A stretch of DNA of 64,000 nucleotides from Nannochloropsis oceanica (GCA_004519485.1 CP038117.1:1-64000), one strand, 5' to 3'. Counted from the first letter of the stretch, positions 22,872 through 34,308 are shown. The notes: generated by a model not told the origin, from the letters alone. Translations and numbers: made by a program.

Positions 22872-23399
22872 ATGGATAAGGAGCTGCACGTTCTGGACCT
22901 ATCTCCTCCACAGACGATGCTGTGAAGAAGAACTAGAAAATTTGTGCTTGGTCTTGACCCTCGATCTTCCTTCAATAGGATCTATGTACATATACACATT
23001 TGTTTCATCATGTGTGGGTGCAGGCCTGCTTCAAGTTCTGAGTCATCTCCTCTTTATTTGGTCGCCTTCACTGCGTATGTCTTCGCACGCCATAGCGGCC
23101 CCATTCACCTGTCCTGGCCTTCCATACCCACAGACCAATTTGTTTCGATATCACAGCTGATTCCTTGACGCCTTGACTGCGAAAGTCTTGTCGGGCGGCT
23201 CCTACTTATCCTTGCTTACATATTCGCTTACTCCTCAGGAGAAGATGGAGGAAGGGAGGGAGAAGAGGAGGAGAAAAGGGGAAATGAGGCGGTGGGCTCA
23301 AAGGAGGAAGTAAAGGAGAGGAGGAAGAGATTGAGTATGAGGAGGTTGGAGAGATTAAGGTCAGTGAAGGAGCTGGAGACTGCGAGGGCGAGGTTTTGA
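22872..23399 (+). CDS. Small three-exon membrane protein, 104 residues
   Basis: Exons 22872-22921 (ATG), 23024-23074 and 23186-23399 join in phase 2 at both junctions, with donors GTGAAG and GTATGT and acceptors GCAG and AAAG. The product starts MDKELHVLDLSPPQTML, has one hydrophobic helix (LYLVAFTALVG then RLLLILAYIFAYSSG), and ends in a highly charged, coiled-coil-like tail (EEVKERRKRLSMRRLERLR). Introns of 102 and 111 bp fit the window. The whole hydrophobic helix appears only after splicing, which is good internal evidence. No family is recognised. Topology suggests a tail exposed to the cytosol or matrix. The alternative is chance phase agreement. Confidence 0.55.
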
Positions 23400-25243
23400 T
23401 CCTGGGAATGAGCGGTGATGTGTCCGTTGATTTTTGCAGTTTCCGGGAAGGGAAGGAGGGAGAAAGAGGGTAAACTGGACCGCGGGAAGGGAGACAAGAA
23501 AATGCAGTAGACCACATTGATTTGAGTGCACTATGTGATGTTCGGACGAGTAGCTCTTAGTTCACTTCACTTACCATTCTTTCTGTTCTGTGATTGCACA
23601 CGAAGCGCAGGCATTACTTCGTCAGGGTATGGATTTCATGTAAAAAATTGCAGGCACTACATCACCAGAGCGTGAAATGTGATGTGCGATATTATAGAGT
23701 AAAGACGATGCGAACGATTGACACCAATTAGCAAATGAATCCGTGTCCCTGGACACGTCCAGACCCTCTTTCGGGACAAGTTGTCCAACGATTCACGTTG
23801 TTGCGCAAAATATTTGATTCTAACATCACATTGGTCCACATTGGGGTCCACAAATCGAGTAGAATTATCTCGACAATTCGTACCGTCCACTTTTCTGTGT
23901 ACTAAGTGACGAGGTAACTTCTACCGCCCCCGCAAAATATGTGCGAAGCGACAAATTGCGGAAAATATGGACAAATCGCGCGATGTATAAATAAATGTAT
24001 GCACATGGCCTTACTTGTCCAAAATCCCCCAAACGTGTGGTTAAGTGAGAAGAACATCAATGCGCACCCCAGCAACCAAAAACGAAAGCAGAGGACAGAA
24101 TGAAAGAGGAGGAGAGAGAAAATAAAACAGACCAAAAAAACGAGAGAAGAGAGAGCGAGACGAAACGCCTCTCTCGCTCACGCTCAAGTAACCTGGGTCC
24201 AAACAGAAGGAAGGAAGTATAAGAGAAAGCAGAGAAGGAAAAAAAAGAAGTAAAACACCGCCAAATCTTCACACTTCAAAGTTTGGCACGTAATCGATGA
24301 TTCTCCCGAAGTCGATGTCCCCATTTAGTGATCTTGTTCGACCCATTCATCAATATTGTAGTGTACAAATTATCCTTCTTACTTATCTTTCCTTCTAAGG
24401 GAGAGAGGGGTGAGGGGAGAGCTAGTATCTATGAGGCCTACAGGAAATTCGGGCTTTGTTTTTTTTTCCTGTGGAAAAGATCACAGAGGATGTAAGGGGG
24501 GAAATGCAGAGGCGCCGACTGACAACCATACACATACACAGTCCCTATCCTTGTAGTTTCGATATGTCTTTTCCCTCTTCCTCTATCTGCTCTTCCTGTC
24601 TTTTTTGTCCTAATTTTTCTCGTTTTTCTCTTCCACTCACCCTTCCCCTTCTTCCGGTTTCTATTTACTTCCCCCCTCTCTTTCACTGTTTCAAACTTCA
24701 ACCAAAATAATTTCCCTTCCAACGATTGAATGTCATCATACAATAAATCAAATCAAAGTCCCTGGAACGCTATACGCTCTTGTCGGGGCTGTGGTGCTGC
24801 TTGTATTATTCCCGCTGTGTTATGCGGCTGGTGCTGTTGCTACCCTAATTTCCCTACATCCATCCCTTGGGCCAAGAACCGCACGGAACGATTCTATCTT
24901 TGTGTGTGCATGTGTCGATATAAAGTCATATATCCCTCTTTTTTTGCTTTTTATGATAGAGCACACCGCTTCGTATACACCACTTTACCTCTCTCTTCCT
25001 CCCTGCGTATCTCTCCGTCTATGCCTGTTTCTCTTCCCAAAACGTCTTCCTTCGTCTCCTTTATATGGTTACTCTTTCACTTTTCGACCTCTCTTCATCC
25101 TCTCCTCCCTCACTTTTTGTTTTGTCTTGACTCTCCTCTCTCTTTCTCCGTGTAATTTAATCCAAGGGTAAAGCGTCCGGGAGAATTGAGCGAAGAGCAA
25201 GACGGATAGCGACTGCCAGGCGACTCCCCCTACCTGCCCCCCT
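23400..25243. other. Intergenic, convergent 3' ends
   Basis: Lies between the small plus-strand gene and the minus-strand polyglutamine gene. It is AT-rich, with pyrimidine runs at 24990-25150 and a purine-rich stretch around 24100-24250. No coding exon was recognised. Confidence 0.5.
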
Positions 25244-25469
25244 CTATTGCTCCCCCTGCTCCTTCTCCCAACTCTCTGCCCCTCCTTCCTCTTCCGGGCT
25301 TCTTTCCGTGCGCAAATACTCCGCCAGCTCATTGAGAGCCGCCGTATGCGCAAACATATTGTCATCCTCTTCCGCTCTCTCCTCCTGTTGCTGCTGCTGC
25401 TGCTGCTGCTCCTCCTTCTCTTCCTCCTCTTGCTGTCGCTGCAGCTGTTGCTGCTGCTGCCGCTGGTAT

Positions 25470-25501
<32 letters not shown>

Positions 25502-25918
25502 ATACTGTTGCTGCTCTTGCGGCGGAGGACCGTGCAAAGGCATCATCTGTCGTTGAGGAGCCTCCCCCCTGGCCGGCCCAGCCGGACCTGTGGAGGGATC
25601 GAAAATGCCCCTCCCTCCGGCGTCCGCATCAGCACCTGAGCTCAAATGACTCATCAAGCGTGGATCACGAGGTGGTTGCATTGCTCCTCCCCCCTTTCCT
25701 CCTTCTCTTCTTCCTCCTTCTCCTCCCCCCCCTCCTTCTCCTTCCCCACTGCCGGCCACAACTACCCCGAATGTGGCGCTGGATTGGTGAGGGTGGGAGG
25801 GAAGGGAAGGATAGCTGCTATAGGGGGACTGCTGTTGCTGTGGTGGACGCTGCTGCTGCTGCTGCTGCTGATGTTGCTTTTGCCGGGTGTGGGGATGAAA
25901 GTATTGTTGGTGGTGATA

Positions 25919-25978
<60 letters not shown>

Positions 25979-27758
25979 CTTTTCCTCCTCCTCCTGCTGA
26001 AGGTAGATATGGTAGTCCGGATTATAGGAGGATCCTCGCGTCTGTTGATCATGTGATTGGAAAAGCAAAGCAGGCGGCTGTGGGCCGGGGTCAGAGAAAA
26101 GGTTAGCTTTCCTGGGGTATTGATAAGGATAACCCCCTCTCCCCCCTCCCCCTCCCTCTTTTCCTCCTCCAGGTGCACTCATCCACGGCGCTTCTCCCCA
26201 GCCCAGCAGCTGTTGGTGTTGTTGCTGTTGTTGTTGTTGTTGCTGCTGCTGATGCTGCTGTTGCTGCTGCTTCGGGTCGTGGGGCACGTCATAAGCAGAC
26301 GAAGCGCCGATCAACTCTGAAGAGTACGGATCTGGTTCTGCAGGGAGGGACACTCTGTGTCCACCTTGTCCCCGCCGACGCCCACCACCCCGCGGGCGAG
26401 ATTCAACTCCTCCTCCTCCCTTACCTCCTTTTCCACCCATCTCCCCCCCTGTCCTGTCCGTGCCACTCCCCTCCCCTACCTCTCCTTCCTCCCTGCCTGT
26501 CCTCCCCTTGTAAGTTGATACCGGTCGACCAGCACTTGGCGAGGCTGCGGCCATTCGGTCCTTCTCCCTCTCCTTCTCTGAAGCTGCAAGATGAATGTGC
26601 TCGACATTCCCTGCATTACACTTACGAAGGTGGCGGACGGTACACATGTCTTGCGTGCCATGGGGGAGGGGTAAGATGCTCAAGGCAAACGCCATATACT
26701 GCCCGCCATTCAGCACGCGGTGCCTGGCACGGACTAAGCACACCTCGACATTTCCATCCTTCCCCTTTACCTCGGCTTGTAAAGACACGTTCCGATCCTC
26801 CCTACTGTCCGTCAGCATGTACTCAATCAGCAACTCATAAAAACACGGCCGGTCCCTCGGACTCATCAAACACCCGAACAAATAACAAGGCAACACGGCC
26901 AGGCTCTCAAATCGGGCATTTGCCTCTACCGCATCAAAATACTTCTCTGCAAACACCCGGTCGGTCCACAATTGATAATGACCATTCGCATACGTATACC
27001 CACACATGGCGCTTCCCTGCCTCTGCCCCTCCTCCATCAATCTCTGCACATACAGCGGCATGTTATGTAACGCCAACAAATCTTCCAACGGCCGGTCGTG
27101 CTGCAGAGCCAAGTCTTCCTCTACCTGTTCCTGCGTGCATATCTGAATCTCCTTTGGGATAGGCATGGCAAGAACACGAAAAAGTGCACCCACAGCACCG
27201 CAGGTGATGTCGATTTTTTTACGAAAGGAGTAAACGTCCCAAGCACGGCTGTGGATGGGTGATTGAAGGAGGATGGATGGACGGGTAGAGGGAGGGAGAG
27301 AGGAAGGGAGAAAGGGGGACAGGAAGTGTTGAAGGGGAGGAGTGAGTGAAGGAAGAGGAGGGAGTGGTTTCTGGTTGTGGAAGGACGGGAGGAGCAAGCG
27401 CAGTGTTGGTATGACATGTTGGGGGAAATTTATCGAGGACATCAGTGCTGAGCACTGTGCCGCAGCAGGCACAAAGCAAGACCGTCTGTCCCCAATCCGT
27501 AATCCCGCTCGGAGAGAAGAGAGAGTATAATAATTACTGTATTAAACCGCAGACAACCCCATCCCCCTCTTCACCGACTTACAGAAGGGCCAGTGTTTTG
27601 TAGTGTTGAATTTGCCCAATCTTTCGCAGCCGATATGCAATGTACCCAAACGTCGTGGCCGCTAGCCGACAGTGCTCGAGATGCTCCAAACCGGGTGCCG
27701 GCCCCAGTTCCCCCACCATTGCCCAGCCGGGGGGCCCACCATCCTTCACAGCATCCAT
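25244..27758 (-). CDS. Polyglutamine protein of an unrecognised paralogous family (copy A)
   Basis: Two exons: 27583-27758 (ATG, GTAAGT donor) and 25244-27248 (CACAG acceptor), phase 2, 726 residues. Exon 1 holds the motif GPPGWAMVGELGPAPGL followed by EHC..AATTFGYIAYRL. Exon 2 continues LRAWDVYSFRKKIDITCGAV, then a folded-looking core to about residue 265 with SAMCGYTYANGHYQLWTD, EANARFESLAVLPCYLFG and RHRVLNGGQYMAFALSILPL. The last strands resemble the end of a PAS fold, but that is only a visual impression. The rest (about 290-726) is disordered Gly, Pro and Gln, with several long glutamine runs coded by CAG and a Gln/Glu tail. The same two-exon plan, intron position and phase occur in the plus-strand gene at 39246-42849. 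Function is unknown. The glutamine tails suggest a regulatory protein that self-associates, which is speculation. The open frame upstream of 27248 in the intron is read-through, not protein. Confidence 0.8.
25916..25979. repeat. (CTG/CAG)n trinucleotide run coding glutamine
   Basis: About twenty uninterrupted CAG codons on the minus strand give the longest glutamine run of polyglutamine protein A. Shorter runs lie at 25387-25412, 25470-25500 and 26209-26275. Codon purity makes it prone to length change. Confidence 0.9.
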
Positions 27759-29347
27759 CTCACACCCCTCCCCGCCGCCCCGCCCCGCTGCGCGCGTGCC
27801 CAGTTCCGCTCCTCTTTGACGAGCGAGTAGGATGGGCCAGCACTCCAAATCCCCTCTGTTTATGAGGTGGAGAGAGGGAAGGGAGGGTGATTATGGCATA
27901 TCAGGCACCAACTAGCCACGGCTGAAATGGCAAGGATTAGAGGATAGATCTCGGGCCACCGCCCAGGCCGTGCGGGGAGAGAACCAGTCATCATCAAACA
28001 CGGGAAGATGGAAAGTTTCAGGCCGCCGACGGTAAAGCCCATGTGGTGTTTAAGGCCACCCGCAATAAGCTTCCTGCATGTAGGGGGTCATCTCAGAGAA
28101 CTACGCAATAGCAGAAAGAGATGTCGACACTTGGCCAAAGCTTTTTGCTCCGACATCTCTATTCCATTCTCCTTTTCACCTCGCATATTGAGGGATGGGA
28201 GGGTGATCACGATGTTGCAAGAAATTTATTTCGCCCGGTCCCCCCAGAATGCAGGAAAAAGCTTGAACATCTTTTGCGCCGGGTGCGAAAATGTGTGATA
28301 TGAATTGCATGGGTTAAATTGTGAGCCAAAAAGCTTACCAAAAAAAACTCAAGGCGAAACATTACACTTCGTGCAGGAGAAGTGTAGAGTTCGGCCCGTT
28401 GAGGGCGGCGGAACAAATGTGTGCAAGGAAAAGGTCGGTGAAAGTCGAGAGTGTTGAGAAAGGAGGGAGCTTTCAGAGGCCAGCAGGGCATCTAGGAACC
28501 GTTTAAGCGCTAGATAGATTTTTATACATATACTGAGAAGGTAGTCAACAATTGGGGTTGTTTGCGGCTCTGCAAAGCGCGCATCAAGGCTCCGGTGTGA
28601 GAAGGAAAAAAAAACATCATCGGCGCGTGGATGCGTGATGGATACTCTAGTACTTCCCCGGCTTGGGAATAAATGATGGGAAAGTAAAAGCAAAACAAGT
28701 TTAAACCCATACAAAACAAGATTCCACCCCTATGAACTTGATATGTAACCTACAGTCAGAGATATTGTACTCCGTGTTGCGGTCTGTATAATTTTAGAGA
28801 CGGACAAGTAGGGGACAGAAGGGATCGCGGCCCCTCGGCGCTTCGAGTTTACGCTGATGACACGTCACTCTTGACAAGCCGAAACGACATTAAGGACTCG
28901 AATTGTTCTGGTTGTTTCAGAGAATGTACCCACCCACATGGATGATAATCAACATGCTCGTTTATATTGATCTCCATCCTTGTTAACATACATCCTTAGT
29001 GTCAGGAGATCGTGGGCTCGGGTGAGGCATGTCAGACGTGGGTGCCATAATTGCCTCGTCGGGATGCGCCGAGGTACGTCTTGGTGCCTTGGCTTGGGTT
29101 TGTTCGCTCGATCGATAGCATGGGTGGTAGAGAGCGGATCTGTGCCCATTCAGGTTGTCACCTCCCCCTGCGATTTAGAGGGTGGGGGCGGAATGACACG
29201 TGGTGTCTCCCCCATGGCTTGCTCTATGATCACGTTTGTGCCTGTGCCAGTGTGCGACCTGGGCACAAGGAAGGGCACATTTGCTACCCCAAAGAGATGG
29301 CAATGAGATAGGGGTGGGGTTGGGCTCTTCTTCCCCATACCAATTAG
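27759..29347. other. Intergenic; 5' flank of polyglutamine gene A
   Basis: The frame of gene A stays open upstream of its ATG to about 27865, so an extra 5' exon is possible. A minus frame at 27860-27994 reads MMTGSLPARPGRWPEIYPLI with a hydrophobic helix, recalling small B12D/NDUFA4-type membrane proteins, but it has no confirmed partner exon. Part of the intron of the COA4-like gene probably lies at the right end. Confidence 0.35.
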
Positions 29348-29584
29348 TCGGTCAAGATCACCCATACCGCAGAACAACTCCACCCATCCGCCACGCTTGT
29401 ACAGGAGTATTTTGCCCTGGAGGACTGTTTGGGGGAGCATGACCGTGATTTCCGACAGTGCAAGACTACGATGGACATGCTGAAGAAATGTAGCAAGGAA
29501 CAACGGCTCAAGAAGGTGCAGGCCGCAGCGGCACTGGCGGCTGGTGGCAAACCTGCTCTTGCTGTAGGCAAGCAGCAGAAATGA
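29348..29584 (+). CDS. COA4: COA4/CHCHD8-like CHCH protein, last exon
   Basis: A 78-residue exon after an ATTAG acceptor at 29347, ending in TGA at 29582-29584. It contains VQEYFALEDCLGEHDRDFRQ then CKTTMDMLKKC, which matches the COA4 (yeast Coa4/Cmc3) pattern and is followed by a basic, Ala-rich tail. COA4 is an intermembrane-space factor for cytochrome c oxidase assembly, imported and oxidised by Mia40. The second CX9C pair is intact. The first helix has only its inner cysteine, and the position of the outer one is leucine. The first exon is uncertain: an ATG at 29029 (MSD, donor GTGGGT at 29038) would join in phase 0 to give 81 residues, close to the usual COA4 length. The stop lies only 58 bp before the next ATG on the same strand. 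Confidence 0.6.
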   Translation, partial: SVKITHTAEQLHPSATLVQEYFALEDCLGEHDRDFRQCKTTMDMLKKCSKEQRLKKVQAAAALAAGGKPALAVGKQQK

Positions 29585-29642
29585 GGCTTTCTCTATTGTG
29601 GAATAGTAAATTTGACATCTTGGTCGGGGCAAGAGCGCTAGC

Positions 29643-30962
29643 ATGCGGCTAGGATTAGTAGGGCCTTACACCTTTCTTTCTCCACGGCCGGCAACCTCAA
29701 GCAGCAGCCTACGCAGGGTTGTTCGGCTTTTCCACAACCATCAACAACAAGCGAGCATCGATAAGGAGGACGAGGACCACCACAGCACTAGTCTCCCACC
29801 ACAGGATTCTTACCACGCCCGGCTTGTCGCTCAAGGGCATCGGCCTCCCTTGGTCTTGGATGTGAGCCCACGGGAGATGTTTGCGCGACACCAACAGCAG
29901 CTGAGACGTCTTCCAAACATTCTTGCTGTTTCTGTGCCCTTGGCTGAATTATCGTCACGTTTATATGAGCTTCCTCCGCCACATGAGGCTGTATTGGAGG
30001 TGGGGGGCCAGGGAAAAGCAGATGTAGGGATTGCAAAGCATTTGTTGGAGTCGGCGGGATGGAGATGTAACGTTGCTTTTCAAGACCACGGGGCGGAGCT
30101 TGATTTGTATGTGACGGCAGCAGCAGCAAAAGCAGGAGCAGCAGCAGATACAGAAAGCGCAGCAGTTGCCGCAGCGGCAAGATGGCAGCGACAGCAGCGA
30201 GGTACCTCGATTGCAGTGATGCGGGATAGAGCAGGGGACGTCCTGCATCTTCGTCCGAATCCCTTCCTGCACATGGCAGCCCTGGAGCTGATTGATTGGA
30301 AAGCCCTTTTCCTCTCGTCGTCGGCCTCTTCCTCCCCCTCCTCTTTCTCATCTGCGTTTTCATCTCCACTTGTAATGATAGACCTAGGTTGCGGTAGCGG
30401 GCGAGATGCCTTCTTCCTCGCCGAGCAAGCCCAGCTACACTGTCACGCCCTGCATCCCAACTCCCACCAACGCCAACAAGTAAAAGTTCTCGCGATTGAC
30501 AATCATGGTGACGCCCTGGAACGGACGGCGACCCTTGCCGCACGTGGAGGGGTGGACAATATCCTCGAATGTGTCAGGATGGATTTGCGTCGACCGAGGG
30601 TAAGCAAGGATCTTCTGGAGCGGCAGCCAAAGCCGTCGTTGGTGCATGCAGCTCGCTTTCTAGAACGGCGATTGCTCGTGGAGTGGTTGACAAACCCGAA
30701 CGCCGTGGCTCCGGGGGGATATGTGATTTGGTCTACTTTTAGGGATGCGGAGACAGGAAAAGGGGAGCGGAACGCGGCCCCTCCTTTTGCGACGTCTCGG
30801 AGGCTCCGGCGAGGGGAGCTGGGAAGTTACTTCCGGGTATTGGGGGGAGGAAATGGAGAAGGTTTATACGACGTGCTGCATGAAGAGGAGGGGGGGCAGT
30901 TGGCGACAAGGGGAATGGCGGTGCCTGCATCGTTTGTAGTGGCGCGCCGAAGAAATAATTAA
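29643..30962 (+). CDS. Rhodanese-like/SAM methyltransferase fusion
   Basis: A single-exon frame of 439 residues. The first 30 residues are Arg/Ser-rich without acids (PRPATSSSSLRRVVRLFH), a likely mitochondrial presequence. Residues 70-115 look like a rhodanese start (PLVLDVSPREMFARHQQQL, then RLPNILAVSVPLAELSSRL). After an Ala-rich spacer, residues 240-330 hold a class I methyltransferase core: MIDLGCGSGRDAFFLAEQ (motif I), VKVLAIDNHGDALERT (motif II), and CVRMDLRR. The end has PGGYVIWSTFRD, as in TehB-like methyltransferases. The active-site loop Cys of true rhodaneses is not seen, so that domain is probably structural. Substrate unknown. Both domains are recognised by motif; the fusion appears in one uninterrupted frame. 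Confidence 0.72.
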   Translation: MRLGLVGPYTFLSPRPATSSSSLRRVVRLFHNHQQQASIDKEDEDHHSTSLPPQDSYHARLVAQGHRPPLVLDVSPREMFARHQQQLRRLPNILAVSVPLAELSSRLYELPPPHEAVLEVGGQGKADVGIAKHLLESAGWRCNVAFQDHGAELDLYVTAAAAKAGAAADTESAAVAAAARWQRQQRGTSIAVMRDRAGDVLHLRPNPFLHMAALELIDWKALFLSSSASSSPSSFSSAFSSPLVMIDLGCGSGRDAFFLAEQAQLHCHALHPNSHQRQQVKVLAIDNHGDALERTATLAARGGVDNILECVRMDLRRPRVSKDLLERQPKPSLVHAARFLERRLLVEWLTNPNAVAPGGYVIWSTFRDAETGKGERNAAPPFATSRRLRRGELGSYFRVLGGGNGEGLYDVLHEEEGGQLATRGMAVPASFVVARRRNN

Positions 30963-31345
30963 CGATGGAAGAAATATACGTTGGTTGAAAAACGGACAGA
31001 GAAAGAGCAACGGCTACATATACAGCAGTCGTACAGCAGTCAAGAGCAATGACTACATATACAGCAGTCTTAAAAAAAATCAAGGGAAAGAACAAAATAT
31101 AAGGCACTACTTTGACGGTATGATAATATATAGTCTCAAGTGACTATATGTTCATATCAAACTCAATCAATTTACACGCTCTTTCTCTCGGTCCTTCAGC
31201 ACTGCCCTCCCCTCCCTCCACCAGCACGCAAAGCAGGCAGCCCCTCTCCCCCCACCCCCAATCCCACACTGCCTTTGCGCCCTCAACCTCCAAACCTTTC
31301 TTCATAATCCCAAGCCCAAGAGGTAGAGAGGGAGGGAGGGATGGG
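30963..31345. other. Convergent 3' region with a short direct repeat
   Basis: Spacer between the methyltransferase and Nudix genes, which converge here. The 17-bp word CTACATATACAGCAGTC occurs twice, at about 31013 and 31052, with a partial third unit between. A-rich runs near 31071 may belong to polyadenylation signals. Confidence 0.5.
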
Positions 31346-33367
31346 CTACCGCGATAATACCGGTTCTCCCTCCTCCGCCAATAGACTAAGGGGATAAATA
31401 ACCCCTCCTCCCTCCACATATTCCGCCCACTCAATCACCTCCCGACTCCTCAGCTTCAACCCCTTCATGTCCTTCGGCGTCATCCATTTCGCGCGCAAAC
31501 TTTCCCCATCCGGCGTACTTTTCAACGGAGCATCCTCGTGAATCGGAGATCCATAAAAAACCACCCTCATCCGCCCGCTGGTCGCCTCTGTCCGACGGTG
31601 TTCCACCCGCAACAGCCCCTCAATTTTGATCCCTATCCCTGCTTCTTCCAACGTCTCCCTGTACGCGGCTTGGGCAAATGTTTCCCCCGGGTCCACATTT
31701 CCGGCAGGGAGCCACCAGCCTCTGTCTGTTGGATGGGAAGGAGGGTGCAATTCAGTTTCAAAATAATCCTCCCCACCCCCATATCCCCCTCCCTCCCTCC
31801 CTCCCTCCCTTTCTCCCTCGTCTCTTACCTCTCGTTTCTTCCACTGCCAAGAACTTGCCCGTCTTTGGGTGCCGCACACAGACCAGACTAACCTGCTTGA
31901 GTTTACACGCCTTTTTAATCCCCCGATACGGATTGAGGGGTAGGGGCGGGATAGGGTACAAAGTAGAAGCTGTGAGCGCCGCCACAGCTGCGGCAGATAC
32001 GGGGCAAACCTCTGGGAGGGCTGGTCTCGTCGCAGGCACCTCGCCCTCCTTCTTGCCCTCCTTCACGTCCTCGTCCTCGTCCTCGCCGTCGTTGTCGTTC
32101 TTCGCCTCCTTCTCCTGTAGGTGCGTTTTGACTTGTCCCTTCGCTTTTCTCTCCTTTCCTTTCCCTCTCCCTTCAAAGCCTTCTTCCTTCCTTCCCTCCC
32201 TCCCTGTATCCTCCTTTAAGCGCATCAAAAATCCCGGATAGCTGTTGAGTACCGCCTGCCCGTTTCTCGCTCCCTCATACACCCATCTGCCCAGCTTCGT
32301 GCCGGACAGAAACAGCTGCACATCCTCCATGCGTCCCTCCACCGCGAAGCTTCTCCACTTTCCCCTCTCCCTTCCTCCCTCCCTCCCTCCCCCTTGACGG
32401 ACTTCCAACAGACAATCCTCCACCAGAACCTTGATTGGTACTCTCTCTCTTTCCATCCTCCCCCCCCCCCCTCCTCCAATCCCTAGTCCTTGCAGCAGCT
32501 TCGTCGCAGATCCGCCACCGCCTTTCTTTTCTCCGCCCTGCCCTCCATCTCCCCCTCCTACGCGCACCGTGTCAGTGTACGTCCCCACCACCCGCTTCTT
32601 GTCCACGTGCTGCTCCTCCTTCACCCCTTCCTTCAAGGCCTCATGTACCGTGATATTAAATAAAGAATGTTCTCTAAGCACTCTCTCGAGCTCCACCAGC
32701 TGCATGCAACTAAACTCATCCCCCGCCATGCTCATGCCCTTCGTCCCCTTGGCCAGCTTGTACTTGACCCATTTCTCCATCCCTCTCAACCCCCCTCCCT
32801 CTTCTTTGCTGATGGTCTCGGTGCGAAGCTTTACTTCAAGTCTTCCTTTTTTGCCCCGGTGCTTGAGCCCGACGGCGTCATTTGTCACGTGTAGGTAGGT
32901 GTCGGTGCGCTTCGGCGGGGAGGGGGATGAATTCGGGAGGGAGGAAGGAAAGGACGAAGAGGTGAAATGCTGGTCGATTCATCCGACTTGTCTCTCTGTC
33001 CTTCTCGATACACGAGAATGTGCATCCTGCCATTTCTTCATCCGCACTGACAACTTTCAATATCACAGACATCCGGACGAAGGGAAGGTGAGACGCAAGA
33101 ACAATGGGACAAGCAAACACGGGCGTGGGTAGGCGAGATCATTAGTTAGCCCGGGCAATGCGCTGACAGCATGTGTACGCTTACATATCGGATCGCACCC
33201 CTTTCTCTCATACCTTCACTTACCTCCTCCAATTCATTCCCCTGCGTCCGAGCCGCCTTGAGACTTTGGAGTAGCGGAGGGTCGTGGAAAAATGGGAATG
33301 AAATCCCCTCAATGGCCGATTCGAGGAAGAAAACACGCCATTCGACCACATCGCTACCTCCTCCCAT
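31346..33367 (-). CDS. Nudix hydrolase with a long N-terminal region of unknown type
   Basis: Three exons, 33224-33367 (ATG), 31829-32969 and 31346-31725, join with correct phase to give 554 residues. The C-terminal Nudix domain starts at KQVSLVCVRHPKTGKFLAVE and crosses the last junction into DRGWWLPAGNVDPGE. The Nudix box then reads GETFAQAAYRETLEEAGI, which has the GX5EX7REUXEEXG spacing and catalytic glutamates. Such enzymes cleave nucleoside diphosphates linked to another group. The N-terminal 190 residues contain VEWRVFFLESAIEG and RTDTYLHVTNDAVGLKHRG followed by RLEVKLRTET and GMEKWVKYKL. This strand pattern recalls CYTH-type tunnel folds, but I am not sure. A Gly/Lys/Glu-rich linker separates the parts. 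The open frame continues upstream of the ATG without a start codon, so an extra exon is possible. The Nudix call is firm. Confidence 0.8.
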
Positions 33368-34308
33368 AAATTTACTCAGTGTTGAAGCTGCTGTGGTAGT
33401 GGTACGCGCAGGAGTGGAGCGAGGGTCAGGTGCGGGGCGGGATGGGGAGGCTAAGGAGGTCCGAATCTTGATGGTGCAACATGTCCGTGTTCAAGTTTCT
33501 TCACTGAACAAGCATAGCCCTAAACAAGCTCCACAGGCAATGACAAGAATGAGGAGAAAAAGAAAAGGCCACCCCTTTCGCTGATGCTGCCTGCGTGGGT
33601 GATGGTGGGTTAGTCAGGACCTATATGAGCGGGGTTTTGGTGTTGTTGACTGCAACAGCGAGAAGGCGCCATAGGCCTCCCGTTTCATTCCAGTGGCCAC
33701 CCCGTGCACAAAACAACACACAAACTACAGGCTTCGCGCAGACACGCAATATTATCGCCCGGCTTGTGGCGGTCAGGGCCCGGCGGTTTCCTGAATGTCT
33801 TTGAGTGAGCTGATCATATGCTCTAGACCTGCTGTACCATCACATCGAGGATCTCCTTATCCTCCCTGTCCCTGCCCTCGTAGAGGTGGCCATGACTGTG
33901 TCGGTTCAGCACACACTCTTGACTTACCTTCACCCACGTGCTCGATCCTATGTCTTGCCACCGGCAGCCCCGTCAAGGAGGACCCCTCATCTTCCACATC
34001 CTGCTTCCCTCACTTAAACACAACACCACCAAAACATCAGCACACAACAGATTAGTTGGTTAGCCTCGACAAGGCATCAGGACGTCTTTGTGAGCCAAGC
34101 CACACAGTGATCTGGTGCCCAGCAGTCAAGGGAATCAAGCTGTCGCCACCCAACTCCTCGCCCTCTCCGCATCGCCCTCCCGGGCATGTCGGCGTTCGGC
34201 CTCCCCTCCCTCTTTTTAGCGACCGCTCTTACCTAATTGTCTTTCCCACAGTCTGACCAACACCGTCAACTCCTTGGCATTAACCAGCCGTCATCATTCT
34301 CACGCACC
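33368..34308. other. Divergent 5' regions of Nudix and zinc-finger/F-box genes
   Basis: Both neighbours read away from this stretch. The Nudix frame is open leftwards of 33476. A polypyrimidine-AG at 34244-34252 could be the acceptor of a first exon for the plus-strand gene. No other coding exon was recognised. Confidence 0.5.

Noticed and set aside
27249-27472. N-terminal 75 codons of the open frame in front of polyglutamine exon 2
   Set aside because: Pro/Ser-rich read-through of a CCCT intron; the conserved exon at 27583-27758 joins in phase instead.
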